Source: Oscillospiraceae bacterium (lineage in GTDB: Bacteria; Bacillota_A; Clostridia; Oscillospirales; Ruminococcaceae). Taken from it: DNA of 6,384 nt. The notes under the pieces are model-generated. The model worked only from the letters and a program-made list of their open reading frames with translations. It made no database searches and was not told the DNA's origin. Shown here one piece after another: positions 1-5,690 of the stretch (position 1 is the stretch's first letter; each line of letters opens with the position of its first letter). Position numbers and translations under genes: made by a program. The stretch lies in assembly GCA_018109965.1 (NCBI GenBank), contig JAGBFE010000206.1:1-6384 (forward strand), in the 5' to 3' direction.

Positions 1-358
1 CTACCAATGTACCAAGTTTGTTGCACAAAATACGGCGGAAATATTCATGACGTCCGAATGATGTAAAGGCTCTGGAGTCAGTCAGCATACCAAATCCGTC
101 ATAGTTGTTCATCATTGCACCGTAAAGCATACACAGCACAGTCATATTGGTTGCAATGGAAAACGCAAGCTTGCAGCCTGCACCTGCCACCATAAGACGC
201 AATAGCTCAGTGTTGTTTTTCAGTATTTCAACATAATCTTTAAGTGCAACTTTTTCCTGTTCGCCACCAAGGCCAAAATATTCAGGACGGTCCTTTTCTG
301 CAATACCGATAATTGCAAGTATTGTAAGTACAGCTGATACAACAATAGCCATCGGTAC
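1..358 (-). pseudogene. MFS/GPH-type sugar-cation symporter, central fragment lacking its N-terminal half; continues past the left edge
   Basis: Reading the minus strand gives an open frame whose first possible ATG is at 352-350. It runs 117 codons from there to the window edge. The peptide starts inside a hydrophobic segment ([20 protein letters not shown]). It continues with [13 protein letters not shown] and a charged linker (residues about 19-45 from the ATG), then further membrane helices beginning near [19 protein letters not shown]. In the glycoside-pentoside-hexuronide (GPH, MFS_2) family, this helix, then E-K-D/E-R-P, then linker pattern marks the end of the first six-helix half. About 200 residues should therefore precede it. 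Instead an in-frame TAG (361-359) lies directly upstream, followed by AT-rich DNA with no coding look. A weak AGGT (360-357) precedes the ATG, so expression of a half-transporter cannot be excluded. It could also be an assembly or rearrangement junction. The family call is moderately sure; the truncation is seen directly. Confidence 0.6.
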
Positions 359-436
359 CTATTTATGACAAATTATATCAATAATTTTATTTCTTTAATA
401 ATAAATAACTTTTATGGTGTACAACCAAAGTAACAA

Positions 437-465
437 TTGATAAAAAAGATAAATTGATGTAAAAT
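437..465 (+). promoter_or_regulatory. Sigma-A-type promoter of the CapA-family gene
   Basis: A -35 box TTGATA (437-442) and a -10 box TAAAAT (460-465) are separated by exactly 17 bp. Transcription would begin near 472, giving a leader of about 23 bases before the TTG start at 495. It lies in the AT-rich gap between the broken transporter and the CapA-like gene. It is a prediction from consensus match in AT-rich DNA. Confidence 0.6.
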
Positions 466-482
466 TTATTCATATTCTTTTA

Positions 483-486
483 GGAG
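483..486 (+). promoter_or_regulatory. Ribosome binding site that selects the TTG start of the CapA-family gene
   Basis: GGAG at 483-486 lies 8 bases before TTG at 495, a normal spacing. The more upstream GTG at 486 overlaps this motif and cannot use it, so TTG 495 is preferred and the protein begins MKISKK, a typical positively charged anchor start. Confidence 0.65.
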
Positions 487-494
487 TGATTGTT

Positions 495-1718
495 TTGAAA
501 ATCAGCAAAAAAATTATTGTTATTCTTGGTATTTTGCTTGTACTTGCTTTCAGTTTTGTCTTTTATGATATAATTTTGGATTCCGATGTGCTCGGTGTTT
601 CATTTGTAACTACACAAAAAACCCCGGAACCTACACCTACGCCTACTCCCGAACCAACAATAAAACCTGCAGAAACAACAACTTTTATCGGTGTTGGCGA
701 TAATCTCATACATGGTACAGTTTATCTTCAGGCCCAGCAACGTGCCGGTGGAAACGGATATGATTTTACATATGCATACGAAAATATTGAGGATTATTTT
801 GACAACTTTGATATTAAATTTATCAATCAGGAAACATTGGTAAATGATGCGTATGCACCTTCGCATTATCCTCAGTTTTCCTCTCCTGTTGAATTGGGGC
901 AGCATGTAGTTGATATGGGTTTTAATGCAATTGGTATGAGCAACAACCATTCTTATGACAAAGGCCCTGACGGCATACGCTCTTCACTTGAGTTCTGGTC
1001 ACAGTTTGATGATATTGAATATTTCGGATTTTATACAGGTGATGATGCAAACGAAATCAAATATATGGAAATCAACGGCCTCAAAGTTGCTTTTGTAGCC
1101 TATACAATGTATACAAACGGACTTTCCATATATGATGAAACCTGCCCTAAAGTAGTGTCTACCAGTGACTATGCAACTATTGAGCGTCAGGTCACAACAG
1201 CACGTCAGAATGCTGATGTGGTAATAGCTTCCTGCCATTGGGGTTATGAAGATACCAACCAGACAATCCCTTTGCAGCACGAAATTGCACAAAAGCTGAA
1301 CGAATGGGGTGCTGATGCAATTATTGGCACACATCCTCATGTAATTCAGACTGTTGAATGGATAGAAAATCCTGAAAACGGACACAAAACCATTGTATGT
1401 TATTCGCTGGGCAATTTTATTTCTGCACAGTCTGCAGCAAACAATATGCTTGGCGGTATGTTTCAGTTTGATATTGTAAAAACTTATACAGACCTGGATG
1501 ACAATTATGAAATATCCATTGAAAATCCCAAATTTGTTCCAACTGTTACCCACTATGATGCAAATTATTCAAATGTAAGAAATTATCTGCTTAAAGATTA
1601 CACTGCAGAAATGGCCAACAGCCACGGCGTACGGGCTTTTCAGGATGTATTCTCCATTGAATTTATGGAAAAAATAATATATAAGTATATTCCTGAAGAA
1701 TTCCTGCTTTATAAATAA
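495..1718 (+). CDS. Membrane-anchored CapA-family protein (PGA_cap, metallophosphatase fold)
   Basis: This is a 407-residue protein in the CapA (poly-gamma-glutamate synthesis/export associated) family. Residues 1-6 are basic and about 7-27 form one hydrophobic helix, best read as an uncleaved anchor or signal peptide. A Pro/Thr/Glu linker (about 43-60, TPEPTPTPTPEPT) follows and holds the domain away from the membrane. The catalytic-fold motifs then appear in family order: GVGDN (66-70), NQET (111-114), SNNHSYD (149-155), CHWGYE (247-252), GTHPHVIQ (278-285) and YSLGNF (303-308). The Asp, Asn and His residues in these motifs match the metal-binding positions of calcineurin-like phosphatases. 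The length is usual for single-domain surface members. No capB or capC gene is adjacent, so a role in polyglutamate capsule is not supported; an extracytoplasmic hydrolase acting on an envelope substrate is a fair inference. It is a single-gene unit with its own promoter and terminator. The start is TTG. Confidence 0.88.
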   Translation: MKISKKIIVILGILLVLAFSFVFYDIILDSDVLGVSFVTTQKTPEPTPTPTPEPTIKPAETTTFIGVGDNLIHGTVYLQAQQRAGGNGYDFTYAYENIEDYFDNFDIKFINQETLVNDAYAPSHYPQFSSPVELGQHVVDMGFNAIGMSNNHSYDKGPDGIRSSLEFWSQFDDIEYFGFYTGDDANEIKYMEINGLKVAFVAYTMYTNGLSIYDETCPKVVSTSDYATIERQVTTARQNADVVIASCHWGYEDTNQTIPLQHEIAQKLNEWGADAIIGTHPHVIQTVEWIENPENGHKTIVCYSLGNFISAQSAANNMLGGMFQFDIVKTYTDLDDNYEISIENPKFVPTVTHYDANYSNVRNYLLKDYTAEMANSHGVRAFQDVFSIEFMEKIIYKYIPEEFLLYK

Positions 1719-1730
1719 CCAATAAAACAA

Positions 1731-1777
1731 CAGACATTTGAACAGTTATTGCAGCCTGCTCAAATGTCTGTTTTTTT
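1731..1777 (+). terminator. Rho-independent terminator after the CapA-family gene, possibly bidirectional
   Basis: The 11-base arms CAGACATTTGA (1731-1741) and TCAAATGTCTG (1760-1770) pair perfectly and are followed by seven T residues (1771-1777). The hairpin lies between two convergent genes. On the minus strand the bases after the stem read TTGTTTTATT, a weaker T-rich tail, so it may also stop transcription of the Crp/Fnr gene, whose stop codon is at 1783-1781. Confidence 0.9.
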
Positions 1778-1780
1778 ACT

Positions 1781-2413
1781 TTAATTTTCCGTCAGTAACC
1801 TTTCTAATGCGTTTCTGTCACATATTTCAATGTTACCATATTTTACCTCAACATATCCTTTACTTTTAAATTTTGAAATAATTTTTGATACAGTCACCCT
1901 GTTAAGTGCAATTGATGCTGCGATTTCTTCGTGTGTATACGGGAGTGCATCCTGGCCTCTTGTTTCAGATTCTCTCAATAAAAAATCTGCAACTTTTTGT
2001 ATACTGTTGTATTGACTGCTTTGCACTATCTGACGGGTAAGATAGTTGCAGGTATCCGCCATATGCTGAAATATAAGGCGCATAAGCTGCTCTGATTGTG
2101 TGCACATTTCAATAAGTTCTTCGGCACGGTAGCATATTACTTCTGAATCTATAACAGCTTCAATTGTTACTTCCCTTTTTTTATCTGCCAGAAACGAGCT
2201 GTCTCCAAAAATACGTCCCTCTTCAAGTACTTCGATTGTTCTTTCTTTACCATTTGCCAAAACTGTATATACCCTTACCCTTCCCTTTGTGATTATAAAA
2301 AAATGAGAAGCTTCATCACCTTGAGCAAAAATCTTTGATTTGGGTTTGTGAACTTCTTTTTCACCTGACATTCTTAAAACAGACAAAAGTTCTTTTGGAA
2401 TAACTACAGCCAT
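1781..2413 (-). CDS. Crp/Fnr-family transcriptional regulator
   Basis: This is a 210-residue protein, normal for the family. Residues about 22-110 form the cyclic-nucleotide-binding-like beta roll, with the glycine pattern IFAQGDEASHFFIITKGRV (28-46) and EEGRIFGDSSFL (64-75). A long dimerisation helix covers about 104-135. The winged helix-turn-helix covers about 138-208, with helix-turn-helix residues HEEIAASIALNRVTVSKIIS (161-180) and wing SKGYVEVKYGNIEICD. The cysteines are at 94, 104, 122 and 198, so the N-terminal Fe-S cysteine cluster of true FNR is absent. The short FGDSSFL loop also does not clearly match the cAMP-pocket residues of CRP, so the effector is unknown. The start is supported by AGAGGTG five bases upstream of the ATG. 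It diverges from the YitT pair across 109 bp, a common arrangement for a local regulator and its targets. Confidence 0.92.
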   Translation of the reverse strand: MAVVIPKELLSVLRMSGEKEVHKPKSKIFAQGDEASHFFIITKGRVRVYTVLANGKERTIEVLEEGRIFGDSSFLADKKREVTIEAVIDSEVICYRAEELIEMCTQSEQLMRLIFQHMADTCNYLTRQIVQSSQYNSIQKVADFLLRESETRGQDALPYTHEEIAASIALNRVTVSKIISKFKSKGYVEVKYGNIEICDRNALERLLTEN

Positions 2414-2445
2414 ATTACACCTCTTTAAAATTTAATTCCTTTAAG

Positions 2446-2474
2446 ATTGTAGCATTAACTACAGAATTTAACAA
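2446..2474 (-). promoter_or_regulatory. Promoter of the Crp/Fnr-family regulator
   Basis: On the minus strand, a -35 box TTGTTA (2474-2469) and a -10 box TACAAT (2451-2446) are separated by exactly 17 bp. The transcript would begin near 2439 with a leader of roughly 25 bases that includes the AGAGGTG ribosome binding site. Confidence 0.65.
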
Positions 2475-2511
2475 TATTATTATATATAATTGATTTGAAC
2501 AAATATTATTA
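2470..2511. repeat. Direct repeat AACAA(A)TATTATTA in the divergent intergenic region
   Basis: One copy at 2470-2482 (AACAATATTATTA) and a second at 2498-2511 (AACAAATATTATTA) differ by a single inserted A. The first overlaps the -35 box of the regulator promoter; the second lies just before the ribosome binding site of the first YitT gene. It could be an operator pair, but AT-rich sequence produces such repeats by chance fairly often. Confidence 0.35.
2485..2504 (+). promoter_or_regulatory. Possible -10 box and small palindromic operator ahead of the YitT pair
   Basis: A perfect TATAAT occurs at 2485-2490, but no convincing -35 box sits 16-18 bp upstream, so the promoter may need an activator. 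Directly after it is the inverted repeat ATTTG-AA-CAAAT (2493-2504). Its centre would fall near the start of the YitT transcript and about 60 bp upstream of the regulator's predicted start. The neighbouring Crp/Fnr protein is the obvious candidate to bind it. The arms are only 5 bp, so this is tentative. Confidence 0.3.
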
Positions 2512-2522
2512 AAGGTGATATA

Positions 2523-3365
2523 ATGATTAAAAATTTAAAATCATATTTATTGGTAATTACAGGCAGTTGTCTCACTGCATCAGCTTTTGGGCTCATTGTA
2601 CTGCCAAATCAATTTGCTGCAGGCGGTGTTACAGGTTTTTCTGTTTTGCTGCAGAATATTATACCATTGCCTGTTTCAGTTTTGGTACTTGCAGTAAACC
2701 TGAGTCTTTTTCTGCTTGGCTGGATTTTTGTAGGAAAAGATTTTGTATTCAAAACACTGCTCACAAGCATTATTTTTCCTTTTGTGCTTGAAATAACACA
2801 ACAGTTTGATATTTTTCACGAACTTGCTGCCGACAGCCTTGTAAGCAGTATTCTTGCCGGTGCCATTCTCGGACTCGGGTGTGGGTTTATTCTTTTAGGC
2901 AATGGCTCCGGTGGTGGATTTGATATTCTTGGAGTTATTCTCAACAAAAAATTTGGCATTTCAGTTTCGATTGTTATGTACATATGTGATTTCATTATCA
3001 TTCTTACACAGACAGTTGCAAACGGAATGCTTAAAACTGTTTATGGTGTAATTGTAATTCTTGTTTCAACAATGATAATTGATAAAGTGCTTGTTCGCGG
3101 TAAATCAGCAGGACGTATCTTTATTTTTTCTGAAAAACACGAAGAAATTCGCCTCGCCCTGCTTGACAAGCTTGATGTTGGTATGAGTTATATTAACGGA
3201 GAAAACGGTTATCGCAGAAAAGAAACCAAAATTATTATGACTGTAGTACATTTTGATATGGTTGAAAAAGTAAAACGCAGTGTTTATTCAATAGATCCAA
3301 CTGCTTTTGTAGTTGTTGACAACGTACATTATGTAAGCGGTCGTGGATATACAATGGACAGATAA
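2523..3365 (+). CDS. YitT-family membrane protein (first of tandem pair)
   Basis: This 280-residue protein has the standard length and architecture of the YitT family. The N-terminal membrane region (YitT_membrane, DUF161) has hydrophobic segments at about 8-28, 33-50, 53-70, 76-94, 105-127, 148-166 and 171-191. It includes the glycine motifs AAGGVTGFSVLLQ (32-44) and GNGSGGGFDILGVILNKKFG (126-145), which are characteristic of this family. A soluble C-terminal DUF2179 domain (about 200-275) holds GMSYINGENGYRRKETKII (220-238) and ends VSGRGYT. The family is assumed to be transport-related, but no substrate is established. The start ATG is preceded by AAAGGTG. The stop lies 10 bp before the next gene's ATG, so the two are likely translated from one message. 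Confidence 0.9.
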   Translation: MIKNLKSYLLVITGSCLTASAFGLIVLPNQFAAGGVTGFSVLLQNIIPLPVSVLVLAVNLSLFLLGWIFVGKDFVFKTLLTSIIFPFVLEITQQFDIFHELAADSLVSSILAGAILGLGCGFILLGNGSGGGFDILGVILNKKFGISVSIVMYICDFIIILTQTVANGMLKTVYGVIVILVSTMIIDKVLVRGKSAGRIFIFSEKHEEIRLALLDKLDVGMSYINGENGYRRKETKIIMTVVHFDMVEKVKRSVYSIDPTAFVVVDNVHYVSGRGYTMDR

Positions 3366-3369
3366 GAGG
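3364..3369 (+). promoter_or_regulatory. Ribosome binding site that selects the start of the second YitT gene
   Basis: AAGAGG at 3364-3369, overlapping the stop codon of the first YitT gene, lies 6 bases before ATG 3376. An in-frame ATG at 3343 would overlap the end of the first gene and lacks a Shine-Dalgarno motif, so 3376 is preferred. Confidence 0.7.
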
Positions 3370-3375
3370 TATAAA

Positions 3376-4287
3376 ATGGTCAAAAAATATTCCAAAAAAG
3401 AAATACTCACTATTGCCAAAAATATTTTTCTGGTTATTTTAGGGTCAGCAATTCTCGCTTTTGGTACTGCTGTTGTTATCGTTCCATATGACCTTATTAC
3501 AGGTGGTCTTTCAGGGCTTGCAATTGTTCTGGACAAAATAATTCCTTTGAATTTAGGTATTGATACTTATGTAACAATTTTAATGTGGGGCTTGTTTGTT
3601 GTAGGTTTGATATTTTTAGGAAAAGATTTTGCAATGAAGACATTTATATCTTCAATTTTTTATCCTATAACCCTTTCACTCTTTATGAATCTGGTTAACG
3701 AAGATTTTATGGGTGGATTTTTCTACATAAAAAATTCCCAGTATCCTGATATTGCTATTTTCCTGGCTGCAGTATTTGGCGGTATATTGGTTGGTGTTGG
3801 CTGTGCTGTCACTTTTGTGGGAGGCGGCTCCACTGGCGGTGTTGATATACTTGCATTTTTAATTTGCAAAATCTTCAAACGCTTAAAAACACCTGTCGTG
3901 ATTTTTGCCATTGATGCAATTATTATTGTTATGGGTATGTTTATAATCAACGACCTTGTAATCACAATGCTGGGTATTGTTTCTGCCTTTGTTTGTTCCT
4001 ATTTTGTTGACTATATTTTCCTTGGAAGTACCAAGGCCTTTGTAGCCAATATCATTTCTGATAATCCTGATGAAATCACACAGCAGGTTATCGAAAAGCT
4101 TGAAAGAACAACAACAATATACAGTGCTGTTGGCGGTTACACCAAAACTGATAAAAAAGTTATTATGGTTTCCTTTAATATCAGAGAATACTCTACACTG
4201 ATGAATATTATACACAAAGCAGACAAAAATGCCTTTGTTACAATACATTCCGCTCATGAAATAAGCGGCGAAGGCTGGACAAGATAA
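3376..4287 (+). CDS. YitT-family membrane protein (second of tandem pair)
   Basis: This 303-residue protein is a paralogue of the preceding gene. It keeps the same order: the N-terminal membrane region with LITGGLSGLAIVLDKIIPL (40-58), the LGKDFAMKT loop (81-89) and the glycine motif FVGGGSTGGVDILAFLICKI (147-166), then a C-terminal DUF2179-like domain (about 222-298) with YSAVGGYTKTDKKVIMV (249-265) and the end ISGEGWT. It differs by a longer loop around 107-124 (NEDFMGGFFYIKNSQYP) between the fourth and fifth membrane segments. The C-terminal domain reads AVGGYTKTDK where the first copy reads NGENGYRRKE. The pair is homologous but well diverged, which suggests an old duplication and possibly a hetero-oligomer rather than redundant copies. 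It is transcribed with the first gene and ends before a clear terminator. The substrate is unknown. Confidence 0.9.
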   Translation: MVKKYSKKEILTIAKNIFLVILGSAILAFGTAVVIVPYDLITGGLSGLAIVLDKIIPLNLGIDTYVTILMWGLFVVGLIFLGKDFAMKTFISSIFYPITLSLFMNLVNEDFMGGFFYIKNSQYPDIAIFLAAVFGGILVGVGCAVTFVGGGSTGGVDILAFLICKIFKRLKTPVVIFAIDAIIIVMGMFIINDLVITMLGIVSAFVCSYFVDYIFLGSTKAFVANIISDNPDEITQQVIEKLERTTTIYSAVGGYTKTDKKVIMVSFNIREYSTLMNIIHKADKNAFVTIHSAHEISGEGWTR

Positions 4288-4305
4288 ATTAAGTTTACAA
4301 CAAAT

Positions 4306-4340
4306 AAAAACAGAGCCGTTTTTACACGACTCTGTTTTTT
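4306..4340. terminator. Bidirectional terminator between the YitT pair and the TPM/zinc-ribbon gene
   Basis: The arms AAAAACAGAG (4306-4315) and CTCTGTTTTT (4330-4339) pair, with a further CG/CG pair inside after one mismatch. T residues follow on the plus strand and the run of A before the stem gives a T tail on the minus strand. It sits between the convergent stop codons at 4287 and 4348, so it can end both transcripts. Confidence 0.85.
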
Positions 4341-4347
4341 AATTATC

Positions 4348-5607
4348 TTATAATTTTTCTCCACAGTTGCTGCAATACACGTGGTCATCTTCTACTTTTT
4401 GACCGCATTTTGTACAGTATTCAACGTAATCAACATCTGTTACAGCATTATATTGTGAAGGCTTTGGCGGTATTGGGACTTCATCTTCTGCAGTTTCTTT
4501 TGTTTCAGTTTCTTTTTTACCGTCATCCTGTTCATATTTCTTTGCAAGGTCTGCAGCTTCAGTTGAACCAAAAGTTTCCAATGGTTTATTGAGCATTTCT
4601 TTGAGTTCAGCTTCTTTTTTAGCTTTTTTATCTTTATTTCTAAGGGTGATTTCTATTACAAGTGCTGCAACAAATATAACCAAAGGAATAGCAACGGCAC
4701 CAAAACCTGAAGCTGGTTTCTTCATAATTTCATCTGCTGCTTCAGAAAATGATTTGCTGAAATATTCATCTTCATCAAGTGAAGAATCCCAGTAATATTC
4801 ATCAAGTTTATCAAGAATAATATTTCTTGCCTCTGAATCAATGACTGTATCCGCTGTGCTGCCGCTGAGACAATAAGTACTGTAGTAGTCCTGTTCCCAG
4901 AATATCAGCAGAACATGCGCCTCATCTGTAAACATTTCATCATATTTGTCATTTGCAAAATCTTCTACACAGTCATAAAAGTCTCCGCCCACATCATCTG
5001 TAATATATACATGAGGCTGAACACCTGTTTTTTCATAGAAATATTCAAGCCCTCTTTCTATGTCCGAACGGTCATTTATCCAATTAAGTTCGTCTGTGTA
5101 ATAAGATGTGACATTGACATTTGCATTAAGTTTGGTACGCTGCTGTCTGCCCGAGCCAACCAACAATACGCTGTTAAACAGCACCATAATAAGACTCATA
5201 ATCATTATAATTATGAGCACAATATGGATACATCCCGAAGATGACTGTTTGTTTGTATTGTTATTGGAATAGTTTGGTTGATTGTTGCCGGAATTATATG
5301 TTCTGCGGTTGTTGTTTCCGCTGTTATTTATAATAATAGGGCCTGTTGTTCTTGGCATGCCCCATAATCCGCCGCCGTAAGTGCGTGGTCTGTTGCCAGA
5401 ACTGTAAGTACGTCCCGAACCGCCAAAACCTGAACTTCCCCTGCTACTGCTACCAAAGCTTGAACTTGAACGTCCAAAGCTGGAGCTGCTTCTGCTGCCA
5501 CCAAAGCTGGAGCTGGAACGTCCGCCGCCAAAACTGCCGCCTCTGCTGCCTCCAAAGCTGCCTCCACGGCTTCCGCCTCCGCCGCCTCGTCCACCGGCTC
5601 TACCCAT
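4348..5607 (-). CDS. Two-TM protein with Gly/Ser-rich FG-like repeats, TPM-like domain and C-terminal zinc ribbon
   Basis: This is a 419-residue protein; I do not recognise a named gene. Residues 1-65 are nearly all Gly, Ser, Arg and Phe, with about five units of the form SRGGSFGG/SRSSSSFG (13-52). Residues 66-124 are an Asn/Gly/Arg-rich linker. A membrane helix follows (about 126-150, IHIVLIIIMIMSLIMVLF). A domain at about 170-297 resembles the TPM (DUF477) fold: GLEYFYEKTGVQPHVYITDD, then a central VLLIFWEQ strand, then a long acidic helical part. A second membrane helix spans about 302-322 and is followed by RNKDKKAKKEAELKE. The positive charges place this tail, a charged coil (323-375) and the N-terminus in the cytoplasm, with the TPM domain outside. 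The end is a zinc ribbon with CTKC (398-401) and CSNC (412-415). It is downstream of and co-directional with pspA, which suggests an envelope-stress role. TPM domains have been linked to photosystem repair and phosphatase activity elsewhere; activity here is unknown. Confidence 0.8.
   Translation of the reverse strand: MGRAGGRGGGGGSRGGSFGGSRGGSFGGGRSSSSFGGSRSSSSFGRSSSSFGSSSRGSSGFGGSGRTYSSGNRPRTYGGGLWGMPRTTGPIIINNSGNNNRRTYNSGNNQPNYSNNNTNKQSSSGCIHIVLIIIMIMSLIMVLFNSVLLVGSGRQQRTKLNANVNVTSYYTDELNWINDRSDIERGLEYFYEKTGVQPHVYITDDVGGDFYDCVEDFANDKYDEMFTDEAHVLLIFWEQDYYSTYCLSGSTADTVIDSEARNIILDKLDEYYWDSSLDEDEYFSKSFSEAADEIMKKPASGFGAVAIPLVIFVAALVIEITLRNKDKKAKKEAELKEMLNKPLETFGSTEAADLAKKYEQDDGKKETETKETAEDEVPIPPKPSQYNAVTDVDYVEYCTKCGQKVEDDHVYCSNCGEKL
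5452..5571 (-). repeat. Degenerate ~24-bp coding repeat specifying SRGGSFGG/RSSSSFGG units
   Basis: Five successive imperfect units encode SRGGSFGG, SRGGSFGG, GRSSSSFGG, SRSSSSFG and RSSSSFG (residues 13-52 of the TPM/zinc-ribbon protein). The stretch is visibly richer in G and C than its surroundings. It creates long open frames on the other readings that are artefacts. Such a repeat can expand or contract between strains. Confidence 0.8.
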
Positions 5608-5614
5608 ATTAGGT

Positions 5615-5620
5615 ACCTCC
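5615..5620 (-). promoter_or_regulatory. Ribosome binding site that selects the start of the TPM/zinc-ribbon gene
   Basis: On the minus strand GGAGGT (5620-5615) lies 7 bases before ATG 5607. The longer in-frame reading from 5679 would start inside the intergenic hairpin, lacks a ribosome binding site and adds a sequence unrelated to the glycine-rich start, so it is rejected. Confidence 0.85.
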
Positions 5621-5642
5621 ATAATTAAGTATTGATAAATGC

Positions 5643-5676
5643 AAAAGATGCAACCAAAAAGGCTGCATCTTTTTTT
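5643..5676. terminator. Hairpin between pspA and the TPM/zinc-ribbon gene (partial terminator or attenuator)
   Basis: The arms AAAAGATGCAACC (5643-5655) and GGCTGCATCTTTT (5661-5673) pair over 13 positions, with one A-C mismatch when the plus strand is folded and a G-U pair when the minus strand is folded. The loop is five bases. In the direction of pspA transcription the stem ends in only four T residues followed by GCATTT, so read-through into the next gene is plausible. The plus-strand tail is stronger (seven T), but no plus-strand gene precedes it. I see no convincing promoter in the short gap before ATG 5607. Confidence 0.6.
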
Positions 5677-5690
5677 CATCCTCTAACAGA

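Noticed and set aside
354..359. GGTACC at the transporter breakpoint and again at 5612-5617
   Set aside because: A six-base palindrome can occur twice by chance, and the second is explained by the GGAGGTACC ribosome-binding context. Not evidence for a cloning artefact by itself.
372..377. TATAAT on the minus strand just upstream of the truncated transporter
   Set aside because: No usable -35 box at 16-18 bp and only a weak AGGT before the ATG; likely chance in AT-rich DNA, though a relic promoter is possible.
435..458. AATTGAT repeated twice around the CapA promoter, and again near 2488
   Set aside because: Seven-base AT-rich words recur easily; the copies lack a shared arrangement with the promoters.
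999..1553. 184-residue minus-strand frame inside the CapA-family gene
   Set aside because: The plus-strand frame has all CapA motifs; the antisense frame is Cys/Ile-rich with no recognisable domain or ribosome binding site.
3343..3375. Upstream ATG for the second YitT gene, overlapping the first
   Set aside because: No Shine-Dalgarno motif precedes it, and AAGAGG lies 6 bases before ATG 3376.
5328..5612. Ala-rich and Cys-rich open frames on both strands over the Gly/Ser repeat
   Set aside because: They are alternate-frame readings of the GC-rich repeat; composition is extreme, starts lack ribosome binding sites and the Gly/Ser frame continues into clear TM and domain sequence.
5608..5679. 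Longer start for the TPM/zinc-ribbon gene at 5679
   Set aside because: It begins inside the intergenic hairpin without a ribosome binding site, whereas GGAGGT is well spaced before ATG 5607.
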